From Lanius collurio (lineage: Eukaryota > Chordata > Aves > Passeriformes > Laniidae): a DNA stretch of 64,000 nucleotides. Below are positions 25,767 to 40,700 of this stretch, one piece after another. Location of the stretch: the NCBI GenBank assembly GCA_020086605.1, contig JACBWW010000017.1, positions 5,966,579-6,030,578 on the forward strand, read 5' to 3'. Position 1 is the first letter of the stretch; every line of letters starts with the position of its first letter. Position numbers and translations under genes: made by a program. The notes under the pieces were generated by a model. It worked only from the letters and a program-made list of their open reading frames with translations, did not search any database and was not told where the DNA came from.

Positions 25767-28700
25767 CTTTGAAAGGAAAAAGAAAACAAAATGTTGTCAG
25801 ATCGAGTTAGTCAAATTAATGTCTGATTTGTTATATTCTGTGCTTTAGGTGTTGGAAGTAACACTGACTATATTACACTGCTCTCAATACAAACAATTCA
25901 AATACAAATCAGTTCTGAAACTGCTTAGAAAAAAGCTTAGGTAAAGAAAGAAAAATTGTAATATCTTTCAATATTAAACGGGTATCAAGATTTTTGCATA
26001 GTTTGGAATCTCTGTCCTCCCAAGTTTCTCTAATTTGGGAGGTGAATTTATGCATTCATTACTCAAGTATCTAAAAAATCCTGTAAAATCCATTCAGGTC
26101 CTGTGCTGGAAGCTCTGGGGCTGTCTCTGATCCTCTGTCTGAGTGCTGCTTCTTCTGCAGGCCTAAACCTAAATGTGAGACTTTGACTAATGCTTAGTAC
26201 TCAAAGGAGATCAGAGAAGAGCAAGAAGAAAATAAAGGAAAATTGTCTCTCAGTGTTTATCCCCCATAACAGCTATGACCATACAGAGCAATGAGACAGT
26301 AGCAATGCAAATGATTACAAACAGAGGATTTAAGAAGTCATCATTTTTCTGGGTTGTACAGGATGGCAAAAGGCTACCATGCTCAGGCAAGAAGCAGAGA
26401 ACTCAGAGCAGTTTCTTTCCCATCCTGAGCCTGAGTAGGAAGAACAGACAAAATAAACTGGAGAGAAACTGGAGCTATGCATGACCCCTTGCAGAGTAAA
26501 TGATAAGCATCTAGTCTTATTTAAAGAGCCAAGAAAATACAAGCCAGTTTTAAAAACTTTTTTCAGTCACAACTAGTGACACAAATAGAATGGCATTGAG
26601 CAACCAAATTTTCCTGAGCTTTCTAAATCTGCAGTTGGGCTCTGTCTTCTTATGAGGAAGTCCTGGAAAAATTAAACTGATCCCCATTTTTGATGCAAAT
26701 GTATTTGTAACCTGAATTTTCTTTTACTGTGAAAACAACAGCTAACGTGACAACATGTAAATTGAAAGCATAAAAGGTTAGACAACAATTTAAATACAAT
26801 AACTTAGAAAATATGTTAATGAATTAAATCAATATTCTGTTAATTCCTAAATAAAAATCATACTTAAAAAATTGGAAAACTCCATTTACCTTTTAGTACT
26901 CTGCAAAAATATAAGGGAAAACAAAAATACGTCCTTTTAGAAGGAATCACTCAGCAGATTGTTTGAGGAAGTTAAATGGATCTGGAATTTGTTTATCAAA
27001 CATATGTAACTTCATACTGGAATTTGGCTTAATATTGATATGACACATTACCTGACCTAACCTTGATACTTACTCACTATTGAAAGGACCACAACACTGA
27101 AATCAAACACATTCCAGCCACTTCCAAAGTAGTACTGCCTTAAGGCCAGTATTTTTATGACACATTCTGCAGTGAATACAGCCACAAAAAAATAGTTGAT
27201 TTTGTTAAGAACTTCCTTGGTGCCCTTCTGGTTGTTTTCTGCCATCATAACGATCATATTTAGACAGATGAAAATCACAATGGTGATGTCAAAAGCTTTG
27301 TGAGATACAATGTCAAACAGCAATCTGAGGAATGCATTCTGTGGAGAGAATGAGAACTGCTTAATGCCACTTCTGAGACTCAGCCTGAATACAAATATTA
27401 ATCAAATAATAATTTGTGCTTAGAAAAGGAATTCAAGATAATATAAATTTAACAATAACCTACTAGAAGCATTTTTAGGAGTTTTCTTTAGACCCTCAAA
27501 GAAAATTCACAGTACTTTCAGTATTTTCAGGCATTGTGCAAGCACATTGGCTTAGAAAATAATAGCAGGAAAACAATCAGAGTACATTGTGATTGCTCTT
27601 TTAATAGAAATACTTATTGATGCAGATATTTTAAGATAAGCAATTCTAATTACAATATCATAAGCAGGAAAAACTCTGTGTAGTTACTATGTGAAGCCAA
27701 GCCTGGAATTAAATTTAAGAAAATCTAAGAAATAAAGCATAAGATTATTTAAAAACAAATAGCAGCCATGGGGCATGTACTACTCTCTGTTCATTCTCAC
27801 CTGCAATAATCCAATCTAGTTGCACAAACAACTTCATGCAACTTAAATAACCCAGATCCTGTTATGAATATCAAATACTTAATATGACCTGGTTTTAAAA
27901 GTCTGTACATTTGAGTTGCTGATAAGTAGGTTGCAAATTTCCTTCATTAATACCCTCAAAGATTACTGTGATGGAATTTTTAAACAAAAGAGAGTAAAAT
28001 CTAAATACTGCATTGAATGAGGAAGATGAGGGGCTCTAAGGCAAAATTTATTTCACAATGCCTGCCTACAGAGTCGAAATATCATCATCTTTATATCCTC
28101 TGTCATATTCTACTTAAGGTGGTCTCACCGATGGTCTTGGGATGGGTTTTTGGGGTTTCTTGGATCCAAGTTTTTTTAGGGCATTATAGTACTTTTTCTG
28201 TTCATCAGTCAAAAATAGATCTTTTCCACCTAAGTAAAGAGAAAGAATAATGTTGCTCAGCTGAAGTCAACTAAATAAATAGAAGGAAATTTACCTAAAA
28301 AAAGAGTAAGTTACAGCTGTCACAAGTGGGACCTAAGAGAGCCCACAGACCAAATGTGTCTTCACCATTTCTCCTTTTGCCCTTGATCTTTGATCTGATT
28401 TGGGTTTGATCATGAAAGTCCAGGCAGTGATCCTAAGTCAGTTCTGATAAGTGTGAGAGATTTTTCTGAAGTCTTGCAAATCTATTTCCTATTTTCAAAA
28501 TTATATAAGATTCATCAAGAAGTAAAATATTTTATATTTTTGGGACAGGTAGAAGCAGAAATACATTGCTAGACAAGCAAGTAAATGGTGGAGGATGAAT
28601 AAACATTTTGGGACCAAGTTCTACTGGAGGTTCCTGGCAATGAATTTCTTTTTACTACCCACACACTTACTGAGCAATCAGTAGGAACCCGGTATTCAGA

Positions 28701-31700
28701 AGGCATTAATCATAAAAGCATTAAGGGATCAGCGTTTTGTACAACAAACACCTAACAATGTTCAGCAGGGCATCTGCCATTTGCATCATTCCATCAAGAC
28801 CTCTAAAAGTTCCATTTAACTTCAATATATGGAATCTCAATGGAAATCCCAAAGAAGAAGAAAAGAAATGAAAGAGAAAAATGAAAAAAAAAAAAAAAAA
28901 AAAAAGTCAGTTACGGCATGTACTGAGAGAAAAAAAAGTGTTACATCCACATAAACTTCAAGCAAATGTTCAAGCTTATAAACTACTTAACCTTTTATCT
29001 GTTGGGATTGTTGTAACTGAGACTTTGTTATGAAAGGAAATTCTCACAGTGAAGTTGGACCGCTGTTCCTCAATCCCTACACATCCTTTCTCTGTCCAAA
29101 TGCAGTGAACAGAAGAATTTCTTGTGGGTTTTATTTCCATCTTTCTCTGCCAAAGGCAGTAATGCTTTGACACTTGGTGTATGTCAGCCTATGGAAATAC
29201 TAAATGGCTCCTGCAGAGATTCTGTCTTCCAAAGGGGAGCATTGAAATTGTAAACCTCCTGTTGGGAAGTTTACTGGCATTTATTCATGAGCAAGATGCT
29301 TATTTGTTGTAAGACTTCCAAGTGGATTAATAGACACAATTTCCCTTGATATTTTGAATACTTTAAGCTCTTAAATGAGTCAGGATGGAACTCAATTGAT
29401 AAATAAGCTTGGTACAAGGAAGGTGAAGTACTCCAGGGAAGCATGACTGTTGCTTTTCTTTGCTGAATTTTCTATTCTAAGATTTTTGCCTTCCATTTCT
29501 TACTGAATAACGAGAACAGGGAATATAACAGCTATGAGGAGAAAAGTGGAAGCAGTCAGTGCTTCTTGGGCTCTAAGCAGCCTTTAAATTTTTACATAAC
29601 CTCCTCCTGGGGTCATGACTTGGATCCCAATGAAGAATTTTTTCAAAACTCCAGTAAATTGATCTGTAGGTTTATTTTATAGATTAAAGACTTTTTAAAG
29701 TGTAGCTAGTTTTAGAAGAAGTTCTGATTGACAAGACCTTTTCAAGGTTCTTTACCAGGAAAGCAGAGGTTACTCCTTCCATGAGTGTTTCTGGATTACC
29801 CTGCTTACATTTGTGAAGTGTTTACTCTCAGCAAAAAAGGTTATTCTGTTCCCCAAAGCAAACCTTCAAAGGTGAAGAAAAGACTTCCTTGTTCCTGTAG
29901 CAAAGTCTGGGTAACTTTTCTGACTTCTCATTTCTAAAGCTACTCACTCCTTTCTCCTCATTCTCTACTTAGAACAAATTAACAACTTGGCAGGAAAATA
30001 GAATTTACAGGTAAAAGCCTTGAGGAAAAGAGGATTTCTGTTTTCAAAACTTGGTTTGAAATGTTATTATTTTAAATTTATTTGTCAAACAGTTATTTCA
30101 AAATAGATATCTAAATGTTAAACCAGCATTCGCTTAATCAAAGTGAGATTACAAGATACTCTGGGTTGGCTCATGTAGTACTTATCTTTTTCCTTTGATG
30201 ATTAAAATTGCTGATAACCACTCCAATGAAAAGGTTCAGCATGAAGAAAGATCCAAAAATAATGAAAACCACAAAGAACACATACATGGATAAGCGTTCT
30301 TCAAACATGGGCTGTTGATCAATCTGTTAAAAAAAAAATCAGACCAGAAAAATAATATTGGTAAAAATGAGATTATCACAGCTTTATAATTTCCAATTTA
30401 TTATAGATCTTCTTATTGTAATGAGAGATAAGTTATTTCCACACATTTAATCTTTATGTACAAGAAGAACTGTCTTGTTCTTAATTGTTGCTAAAGTTAA
30501 TATATAAACAAAGACAAATCCTGCTCTAGCAAATTTTTTTAGTAATAAATAAACAGTTCCTAGCAGAAGGGACCCTGCAAATGCCCTGATTAGAAAAACA
30601 GCTCAGACTGTACCTCATGGTGAACTTCCATCCTTTGGAATGTCACCCCAGGCAAGAAGCAGTTTAAACCAGCCATACAAGGAACAATATTGTTAATTAG
30701 CAGCTATTTAACTACAGTCAAGAGTACAGCATGGAATGAGTGAGAAAAATGCAAAGTCAACTAAACATAGAAAAGTTAAAACACACTGTATTAGTATGAG
30801 AGTGAGAAACAGCACATGCAAATGGGAAGAAATGGTGAGGATGTCAAATGTAGGGAAGAAAACCTTCTGAAATAACTGCTAAAACTGCAGGCTGTCTCAA
30901 TTCTACTGCATATGTTTTAAAAGCAAGAAAATTTGCTTCATAGGCACAGTCATATTCTTTTTCCAAATCAGACTTGTGCAAAATTTTGTATTATCTTGCC
31001 CTCTTTTTGTGTGGTGTCACTCTACTGTGACCAGTTTCTTTTATCTAAGTTTCAGATACTTAGTACTCCAAGGATTATTGTTTCACTGTGTAGTTTGATG
31101 CATTCATCCACTTGTATTTTTGACCTGATGTTGCAAATAAAGCAGAAAAATTAATTGTATGGATAGAAAAGGGAAGAAGGAAAGGGAAAATAACAAAAAT
31201 TTCTTTTTTGTGACATACCTCACGTGAATCCACTGCTGCATACATAATATCCATCCAACCTTTAAAAGTTGCCTGGAAAAAATGCACAGTTTATTATCAC
31301 TAAGAAAAAAAAAATAGCTATTGTCAATATAAATGTGTTAACAGTTATGGAAAAAATGAGAAGCATGCAATAAAAAATATGCATCAATTCTAAACATATT
31401 CTTGGAAGTATGATTCAATGGAATTTAATAAAGAGAAAAAAACTTATCCTGAAAACAAAAAAAGGGGATTCATGTCAAACGTGTCTAAATGCTCCCTCTT
31501 TTTAAATTGAAATTTTTTGTAAATAAAAAAAAAAGGATCACTAAAAGTTTCAGTTTAATTAGCAAATGTAACCTAAAAGCATAAAAACAATTTCTAAGAA
31601 AACAGCAGATGGTTCCATTCTGCAATTTTTATCAAACATAGAACGAACACTTTGGAGGATCCACAGCAAAGACCTTCATCTAGAAAAGATACAGGGATAA

Positions 31701-34700
31701 CAGAGACTTTTATAAAATGTCTTTCTCTCCTTTGTTGGGATAGTAGGAAGCTTAGTGAATTAGCAACCCAACACTTCAGGATGTTAACAACAAAAGAAAA
31801 CACAGAATTCTAAATAAACTGGTCCATGAGTTTTCTGTCTTATCTACTCTGAACCAGAGAGAACAAGAATAACTTCAAATACAGTAACATGCAGACTATT
31901 TCAGGCTTAGTTTCTTAATCAAAATTAAAACAAAATTGTAATTTAAAACAAAATTGAAAAGCTGTGAAGTAGAGTTCTCAATTTTTACACAGGGCTGCAT
32001 ATGCCCCAGTGTTCTTTAGGAGGAAATGAGCAGCTCATAGATAAGGAAAATATCCATGGAAGCTAAAAAATCCCCAGTTTCAGTGAGATAAACAGAAGCA
32101 TTGTGGGGTCCCTTGGTTGGGCTGCTCAACCCATTCCTTGAAGAAAACAAAAACGAGCATGTTTGTGTAGAACTTACCACTTGGAGGAGAGCCAAGTATC
32201 CCATGCCAACATTGTCAAAATTTACAACACTATTTGTCCATGTCCCATTGTAGAAAATACAATCAGTTTTGTTATTAATGAGATTAATATTTCCTTTTTT
32301 GAGTATGCATTTCCAGAATCTGCTTCCCAGCCATTTTACTCCTAGAACATTAAAGAGGAGCCAAAAGACAACACAGACGAGCAGAACGTTGAAGATTGAG
32401 GGGATGGCTCCAAAGAGGGCATTCACAACAACCTGAATGAAATGAATGAAAGTAATTAATTATTTGCATTCAATAGATCACTTTTCCCAGAAAGCCACTG
32501 ATTTTTTCTGCTTCTGTATCTATTAAAATTTTCATCCATATAAAAACTAATAGATGACAAAGCCCTTGGCCCAAACTCATGCTTATCTTAAGGTGTAATT
32601 TTTTTGTGTTTGTCTTGCCTTTTTTTGAGGAAGTAAAACAGAGGGCAACCAGAATTCTCCTTGAGTGAAAGAAATGCATAAGATTATGAGTCTGTAGTAT
32701 CTAAGAGCCCTAAGAATCAGATACAGCAGACTGGGCTGTATAATCTGCATTTACAACAATGCCAAAAATAACCCTCTCCTTTATTTTGGGTGGGTTCTGT
32801 ATGAGGACAGTCCTCTCTTTACCCTTCTCCAGACAACAAGCTCTCTGAGTTTCTCCTCTCCAGTCCTCTAGTTATCTTGGTGGCCCTTTGCTGGACACTC
32901 TCCACTTTGTTAATATCTGCCTTACCCTGGGGAGCCCCAAAATAAAGACAACACTTCACATTCAGTCTCACAGGTGGCAAAAACATCAGAGAAAGAACTG
33001 CCTTAACATGCTCGAGATGTGGCAAATCTTTGTTGCTCTGGTGACAAATGTTTAACCTGTCATCTACCCCAGGTTCTTTTCTGCAAAGCTGCTCACTGAG
33101 AGTCCCACAGTCACCTGAGGTCATTCTGGCTCAGGTGGAAGATTTTGCATTTGCTTTTGCTGAACTTCCTGAGGTTTCTGCAGACCATGTCTCCAGTCTG
33201 TCCAGCTCTCATTGCTGAGCAGCCTTGCTCCCAGTCTATTAATTAACTGCTCAGCCCCAACTTCACATCATCTGTGAACTTGCTGGGGCCAATTTCTACC
33301 ACATTCTTCCAATTGTTAATTAAGCCATTAAGTAACATTTGTCCCAGACATTACCTCTGAGCCACCAACAGGCAGCTGCCAGTTGAACTTCATCCTGATG
33401 GTCTCTGCATACTGGACTTGGCAGTTCAGCAAACTCCTCTCTAACTCCTAGTTCACCTATCCAAACCAGGAATAACCAGTTTCTGAGACCACAGATGGCT
33501 CTTCCCTCCCTCATCCATATCATAATAAAAAATAATCAGGTTTGAAAGGCAAAACATGCCCTTCCTAACTCCACTCTGGCTGTTTCTAACTGATTCCTTC
33601 TTAACCTCCACGGCTTTCAGGAGGTTTTTCTCTATGTCCCTCCCAGTTCCTGAAGTTGGTGTCTCATCACATTCTGTGATGTAACACAGATCAGATGATT
33701 TCCATTATAGTATTTTTTAATTCTCCCCATTGACTTTAAAAATTCTAGACTGTTCACTGAGAGCAGTTTTTAAAATGGAGTTAAAAGAAACTTCTCTGCT
33801 ATTAGTAGTTTTAAAGATTTATTGTCTTTCAGATCCACCCTGGAGAACCCCAAATGTGGCACATGAGCCTGTCTGCAATGTCTCATGGTGAGTTGACATA
33901 AGCATAGCAGCCTGAATAAAGGGAATTACAAGAAGATGTTTCAAAAGTGAATAATTTCCACTGAAGCCACGATTTATTAATCCATTTTCCCAGTTTCCAA
34001 TTTCTTGCATCAGAAAATGAAAAAAAAATTAAGAACAACTGTGGTCACTACATTTGTTATGCCAGGAATTCTGATAAGCTACAACTTTCACAGTATAAGT
34101 TTCTCTCCCATATAACAGTTTGTTTTCTGTAATAATCCATATATAGATTCTTTTCTATTCACAAGTAAAAATAGTTCCTATAATTTCAAGCACATTCATT
34201 TATTCAAAAGAATTTTCTAAATACACTGGATGAAATTTTTCCATATCTAAAATAAAACAAGAAAAGGTTTCAAAAGCTACAAGTCCAAAGGAATTCTTGT
34301 TTAGTTTGCTCTGCACGTTGCACTGAAATTGGGAATATGGAAAATGTTCCATTGTTCACATCACTGTACATAATAATTGCCTCTGGTAGAACACAATATT
34401 TAATTTCTTTAATTTATTTGTATTGATAAATTTGTGTGAAAGTCATAGATGTTATTTCAAAATAAGCTGTAAGTAGGTAATTCTGAAGCATCTTAATGCC
34501 ATCAAGTCCCAAAACAGACACTCAAGTTTTAATTTTCACAGAAATTTCAAAAGCAGCTATTAGAAAATATTCACTCAAACTCCCCAAATTTTTACCTTTA
34601 TCCCTTCAAATCTTGACAAAGCTCGGAGAGGCCTCAGTGCTCTAAAAGTCCTGAGAGATTTCAAGGTGGTCCCAGAGGAACAAGATGAGGAGTCTTCAGA

Positions 34701-37700
34701 AACCGAATTTCGTCCCCAGGAAACAAAGGACAGCTGTGTTCATTGAATTGGAACTAAGATCATTAGATGGCATACAAAATTTTATTTTATTTATATTAGT
34801 AGACAATCCTAAGATTACAGCATCTTTCATCACTAAATCAAGTTAGGAAAATACACATTCAGAGTTATCACAATATAATTTTAGTTCATTCTTTCTAATA
34901 TATGAAAAAAAATTGAATCAATTATGATTTTTTTTAAAGAGTTTATATAATTTTTTTAATACTAGTATCACAATCAAATTGGTAACTATGATACTTTTAT
35001 ACACTACAGAAAGTTATTTCAAATAAAATACTCTCATTTTCTACATATTTATTCTCAAAAGTCCATACAGTACAGTAATTTGTTATCACAACTTAGGATG
35101 GTGATGGGGAAACAAAAAAAATAAATTTAAAAAGACTTCTGATTCATTTTATTTTTTTTTAAGGAAGAAAATTAAATTAAAACAATAAGAAGTTGCTTCA
35201 ATAATAATGATTTTTTTTTCCACTGTTCATGATTTGTCTCTTCCTCTATTTAAATGTATTGTCTCATTGTCAGCCACAGGATATTTCCATGCTTATCCTC
35301 TGTTTTCGACTGCTTTTTACATTAGAAAACCATAACTACTCAAGTCATGCTGTATGGTCTTTACAAATAGTCATAATATTAGATGTCTGTGTTGAAATTT
35401 CCTAATACTTCACAACTTTCAATTTTGACTACCCTGAGGCTATCAAAAGCCACTCTGATCTTACAAGACCTGTTTTGATGTCCTTATTTTAAAATATTTA
35501 ACCTCAGAACTGTCCCAGTGTGATGCTGACCAGCAAAAATGTTTCATTTTTATACAGCAAGATTATAGCATTTAACATTTCCTCCATTCAGAGTAAATGT
35601 ACAAGTACTGAACACTGCATTTATCTCACTCTTGGTGATTCCAGCATTTCTCTTTAGGGCTGTACAAAGTATTTCCCTATATTTAACTCACTGGTAAATG
35701 ATTTTTCCAACCATGCTTTTCAACTGTCTTTATGATCTAAATTTCTTTTACTTCAAGGAAGAAACTCTTTCTTTTTTCTGTTTCTAAATGCCAAAATCAC
35801 AGAATCATAAATGGTTTGGGTTGGAAGGGGCCTGTCAGATCATCTAGGCCAGAACTGTCAGTAGCTTAGCATTTTCTATTGTCTTCATCAATTTATTCTA
35901 ATTTTATTTCTGATCACTAATTGAACTCACTCTCTACGATTGAAAAGGTTTTTAGAGCCATCATGGCCCTCAATAATAATGATACCTAATAAAAGTTTCT
36001 TCAGCAACTTCTTGATTATTGCTGACAATTTCCACTTAAATCTGTCCTAAAGCCTCTTTGGATTGAAGGTTTTTCAGCTTTTGGAAACTGTCTTTTACAC
36101 TTGTATTAATTCATAATCAGAAATTACATGTAGGTCTCTAGACAGAAAATATCAAAAATTAAAATGTATGACAAGCTGAGTATAATACTTACACACACAA
36201 TGATGAAGTCAAGCAAACACCAGGAATTTGTGAAATAACTGTGCAAACCAAAAGCCACCCATTTCAGAAGCATCTCCGTAAAAAAGGTGTAGGTAAATAT
36301 CTTATCAGCATAATCTAGGATAATTTTCACTTTTTGCCTCTTATGCAAGTAAATATCTTCAAATGCCTGGAATTTCAGAGTTCAGTTTTAAAACAGGTCA
36401 GTAGTTTTATGGAAGATTATATTTTAATTCCACAAGAATACACAGTTTGGCTTATTATAACCATTTCATATTAAATTCTGGACAACCATCACTTAGTTTG
36501 ATACTTAAAAGTAAAAAAATAATTTTTTAAAATAAGTACAATCTCATTTTCACATTGATTGAAAAATCCCATACTTTAAGGTTTTTATGTTCAACACCTC
36601 AATAAAATGTCTGACAAGGGTCAATTGTGGTTAAAATCTTTGGCTTCCCAAGGTAGTTGATAATTTTTAAGGGGCTAGTCTAAAATTCTTCACAAAAAAG
36701 CTTGACTTGAATACACTGACCAGTGTCTGTCAGACTCTGACCTTCCAAATGAGTCCTCTGGAGTCAGCCTGTGGAGTTGTAATACAGGTATGGAGAAATT
36801 TGACAAACACCTCATCTGCAACTGCTCATTCCTGGAGCTGCAGGTTTTTTCACCTAAACCTTGACCTTGAGGATTTAGGAAAATGTTTCATTGATTGCTG
36901 TTGTTCACATCAGTGTTTGCTTATGTTTAAAGTATTCGCTGCCTTGCTAGTTTAAAGTTTTTCTGCTGCCAATCTATTCCCAATTGCTTTTACCACCTTG
37001 CATTATTTCCTCACCAGCCCTTTCCAAATGTCTGTATTTTTCCTTTCATCCACTTCTCCCCTGCTTTTCTGAGCATTCTTTCTGTGATCATCACCTCATT
37101 TAATTTCACTACAAGCCATGGACACGAGTGATGGTCTGGTGCCCCCTCATTTTAGCTGGTTCAGAAAATTTCATATCATTAAGATTTATAAACAAGCAAA
37201 AAATAGACAATTCCCTTTTTGCAAGAGGACAAGTGTATCTTAGAAATGGGAAAGTTCTCAACACTGCAAAACATCTTTGCTGTCAAGAAATTGTTGCTGT
37301 TCTGCTATTTTGCACCTGGGTACCCAATTAACTTTTTGTTCAATTTAGTTGGATCACACATTCCATTATGTACATTAAAAATAACTCAGCTTCCTTCCTT
37401 CCTTCAGTTTGGGTCCCCACGAGCACAGGGGAGCCCTCACTGGCATCCCAGGGAGTTCCCCTGGAGGTTTTGTCAGGGGAATTCTCAAGCAGACGGTTCA
37501 AATCTATGGTTCAGAGAACAACCTGAATGTAATGTACACAGAAGTGACTTTATCTGGAAATTCTGACATCTACCACAGAGATCACCTTCAGACTATTTGG
37601 TTATGTTCCTTCTGCACTATATAATGTTTTATTTAACAAGTTACTTTCAGTAGACAGTGAATATGCTTTCAAATCAAAGAAATCTTCCCTTCTTCTTCAG

Positions 37701-40700
37701 TAGAAATGGATATGATGAGAGTGGCAATAAAACATTACCTCACCTACCAGTTTACAGTCACCTTCACTTTTAGCTTCTGATCATAATATTTGGGTGATTT
37801 TCAATTTACATTTTTACTGAGCAGTCTGTTTGCTTTACAAATTTAGAAGTGCTCTTATATTTTTTTCAAACTTTCCTAAGTAATTTCAGACTCTGGTTTA
37901 GCCTTGTAATTAACACAAAATGTAAAGAATTATGTTCAACGAAGAACTATGATTCCATATTTTTAAATCCATATATTTAAATATCTTCTCCAAGTGGAGG
38001 AAAGTATAATTATGACTTCTAAGGGTTACATTTATTATACTCTTGTCTCTCCCTGGGGAAAGGAATGTCATAGTAGAAGAAATCAATTCAATACTATTCC
38101 TTTACTGACAACAATTAATTCAAAAGTGGAGAAATTAAATGAAAATTACCAGTGCTGCGCTGCTCAATACTATCATAAAAACCATAAAATATTCAAAGCC
38201 ACTGTGGTTAACGATTCTGTAGCAGGTTTTTCTAAAGTTCCACCAAGTTCTGCCTGGAAACTTCGTGACATCCACTACACAACATGGGAAACACTCAACA
38301 CAACCTAAAAAGAGAGAGAACAGCATATTGGTTCAATGGAAAATGTTGAGATATAGATCTAAAAAGTACAAAACATCTAAAAAAGGGCTTTTACAGATTA
38401 CAAGAAGAATGTGCTCTTTTATCTATGAGGTGATGCTGTTGTTGAAATGACCCAAAGCTAAAGAAAAGACAAAATTATCATGATAAAATAATCTCTTTTA
38501 ATAAAGTAACACACATGGAATAACAGACAACTTTTTGTGCCTTTCTGCAGTGAGGCTTGTGGGCACTAAAGAAGCCTTTACTTCTTTAAAAATGTGGTTA
38601 TTTTCTGCATTTTTTTTTCTTTTATCTTGAAAAGAGAGACTACTTTACTAGTAGAGAAGTAAATTATTATTTTTACTGATTGTTTCACTTTATTGCACTG
38701 CAGAGACATTACTGGACTCTCTGCTCATTACTCTGCACCAGAAATACTCTTCATTATTCTGTAAAGGCAGCAGGATTGAACCATGAGAGTCAACAGAGTG
38801 TAAGGGGAATGTTCAGGTAATCAAAGCAGATATCCACACTGGGATGAGCAGGCAAACAGTTCCTGCTAATCTGGGCATGTTCCAAATGGATATTTTTGAA
38901 CACTGGTTCATCTGGCATTAGTGCAATATAAATAAAAAAGGATTCCTACTTTCTGGAAAGCAGTCCTTAGGAAGCTGTGGGTTCTTAGTTTGGGAAAACA
39001 TTTCCAGAACAACAACTGGATCCACAGTGCTGGCTTCAGAAAAGCTACGAACGCCATGATATTTCTGCACAGGTGAAGGAGAAAGAAAAGAATTTATTTG
39101 CTTTTCATTAATAAGGTTACCAAACCTAAAAGAAATTAAAATTATCATCTCCTCTTCCCCTCCCCAAAAGAAATTTGCTGTGTGTAAATCATCTTAATGT
39201 TGCTGAACTACCAAAATAAGTTATAGATAATAGGACAGAAAAAGCCAATCCCTACACTTTGTTCCCATTGATTTAATTTAACAAGTTTCTTGGTTTCTTT
39301 TAGTCATCTACACTGGACTAGCAGGAAGGGAAATGATTAGAAAAGGTTATATTATGCTACAATTTTAGAGAAAACTCTTGATTTCATCAGGCCAATCTAT
39401 TTTTAGAGATTCAAATCATGTCTCAAAAGGCTTGAAGACGGGAAGGCCCAGCACATCCCACAAAATGATAAAAGTTATAATTACCTTTATTTGTTCTTTC
39501 TTTGGGTGTGTTACTGTGAAAACATTTACAGTTTCAGAAGTCCCAGAACTCTGATTGCAGCTGTTTGAATTCTGCCACTGTTCGCTGTGTCTTAATCTGT
39601 CTCCCTGCATGAAATAACATAAATCAGTTGATTTTCCTGACAGTCATTCTTAAAAGGCAAAATTATTTAAGAGAATGTAAAAAATCTGTGAAGTTTAGAC
39701 TCATATAATCACAGAATGTCTTGCATGTTTGGGCTGGAAAGGACCTTAAAGATTATGTAGCTTCAACTCCTTTGCCATGGGCAGAGAATCTTTCTCTAGC
39801 AAGTTTTTTTTTATAAATAACTGAATGGTTTTCCTAAAATCCTTGTAAAAGAATGATGCTTCTATTCAAAGGCGGAAGTTCTAAGCGATCAGAATCAATT
39901 CTCAGTCCTTTTGCTGCTAAAAATTCCAAGAAATACCAGATTCCACTGCAGCAGGGAATGAATTTCTATCATCAAATGCTTACAGGCAAGATATTTGAAA
40001 TAGCCACAGATGATTCTAAGGTCATCAGAATTTTTTTGCCTCTTTGAGAACTTGTCCAAAGATATTCCACTGATGATGCTTCCTAATAGAACCAAAACCA
40101 TACAAAATGGATCCTAGCATTCCACCTAGACACTGACCCTGTGCTAATCCATTCAAAAAGAGACCCCTCCAATCCTAACAATTCTGTGATTCTATGAAAA
40201 GAGTTCCTGTAGCTCCTATGCCTTATTTGACAATCCTGTGTGGGTGTGACAGACACCTGAAATATCTCCAGTGTCCCTAAAAGCCTCTGTACAGCTGTCA
40301 TGGCAGTAAAAGTGTCTCACACACACAGAAACACTTGAGCTTTATCCTGCCAGACACAACAAAATCAAGAGATATAAAGGGGAGTCAAAAGTACCATGGA
40401 GGTGAACAGGTGATTAAAAAAAACCCCAAACAATCCTAAGAATTTAATGTTTAAGTTGTAGCTTCTGTTTACATTCCCTTTGGATTCCATGCAACTGAGA
40501 AGCAACATGTAATCAACACAAGAGGCCTGCCTTCCAAAAAAATCCAGGTGTAAGGCAACAAGACAAAAAGAATGTCTGTCTTGAACAAACTTCATTTCTC
40601 AATTGACAGTAGTAAATAGAAACAAAACAGTCAAAAGCAGAATTATAGATATCATTGGGGAGAATGATAAAAAAGTGAATATTAAACATAACACTGAATA

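Noticed and set aside
27074..27078. Donor GTGAGTAAG for exon 25
   Set aside because: It would end the exon in phase 0 and break the join to exon 26; GTAAGTATC four bases further keeps phase 1 as in SCN5A.
39065..39127. Longer exon 17 using the acceptor near 39126
   Set aside because: In the required phase it gives an immediate TAA. The inner acceptor at 39065-39066 has a stronger pyrimidine tract and keeps phase.
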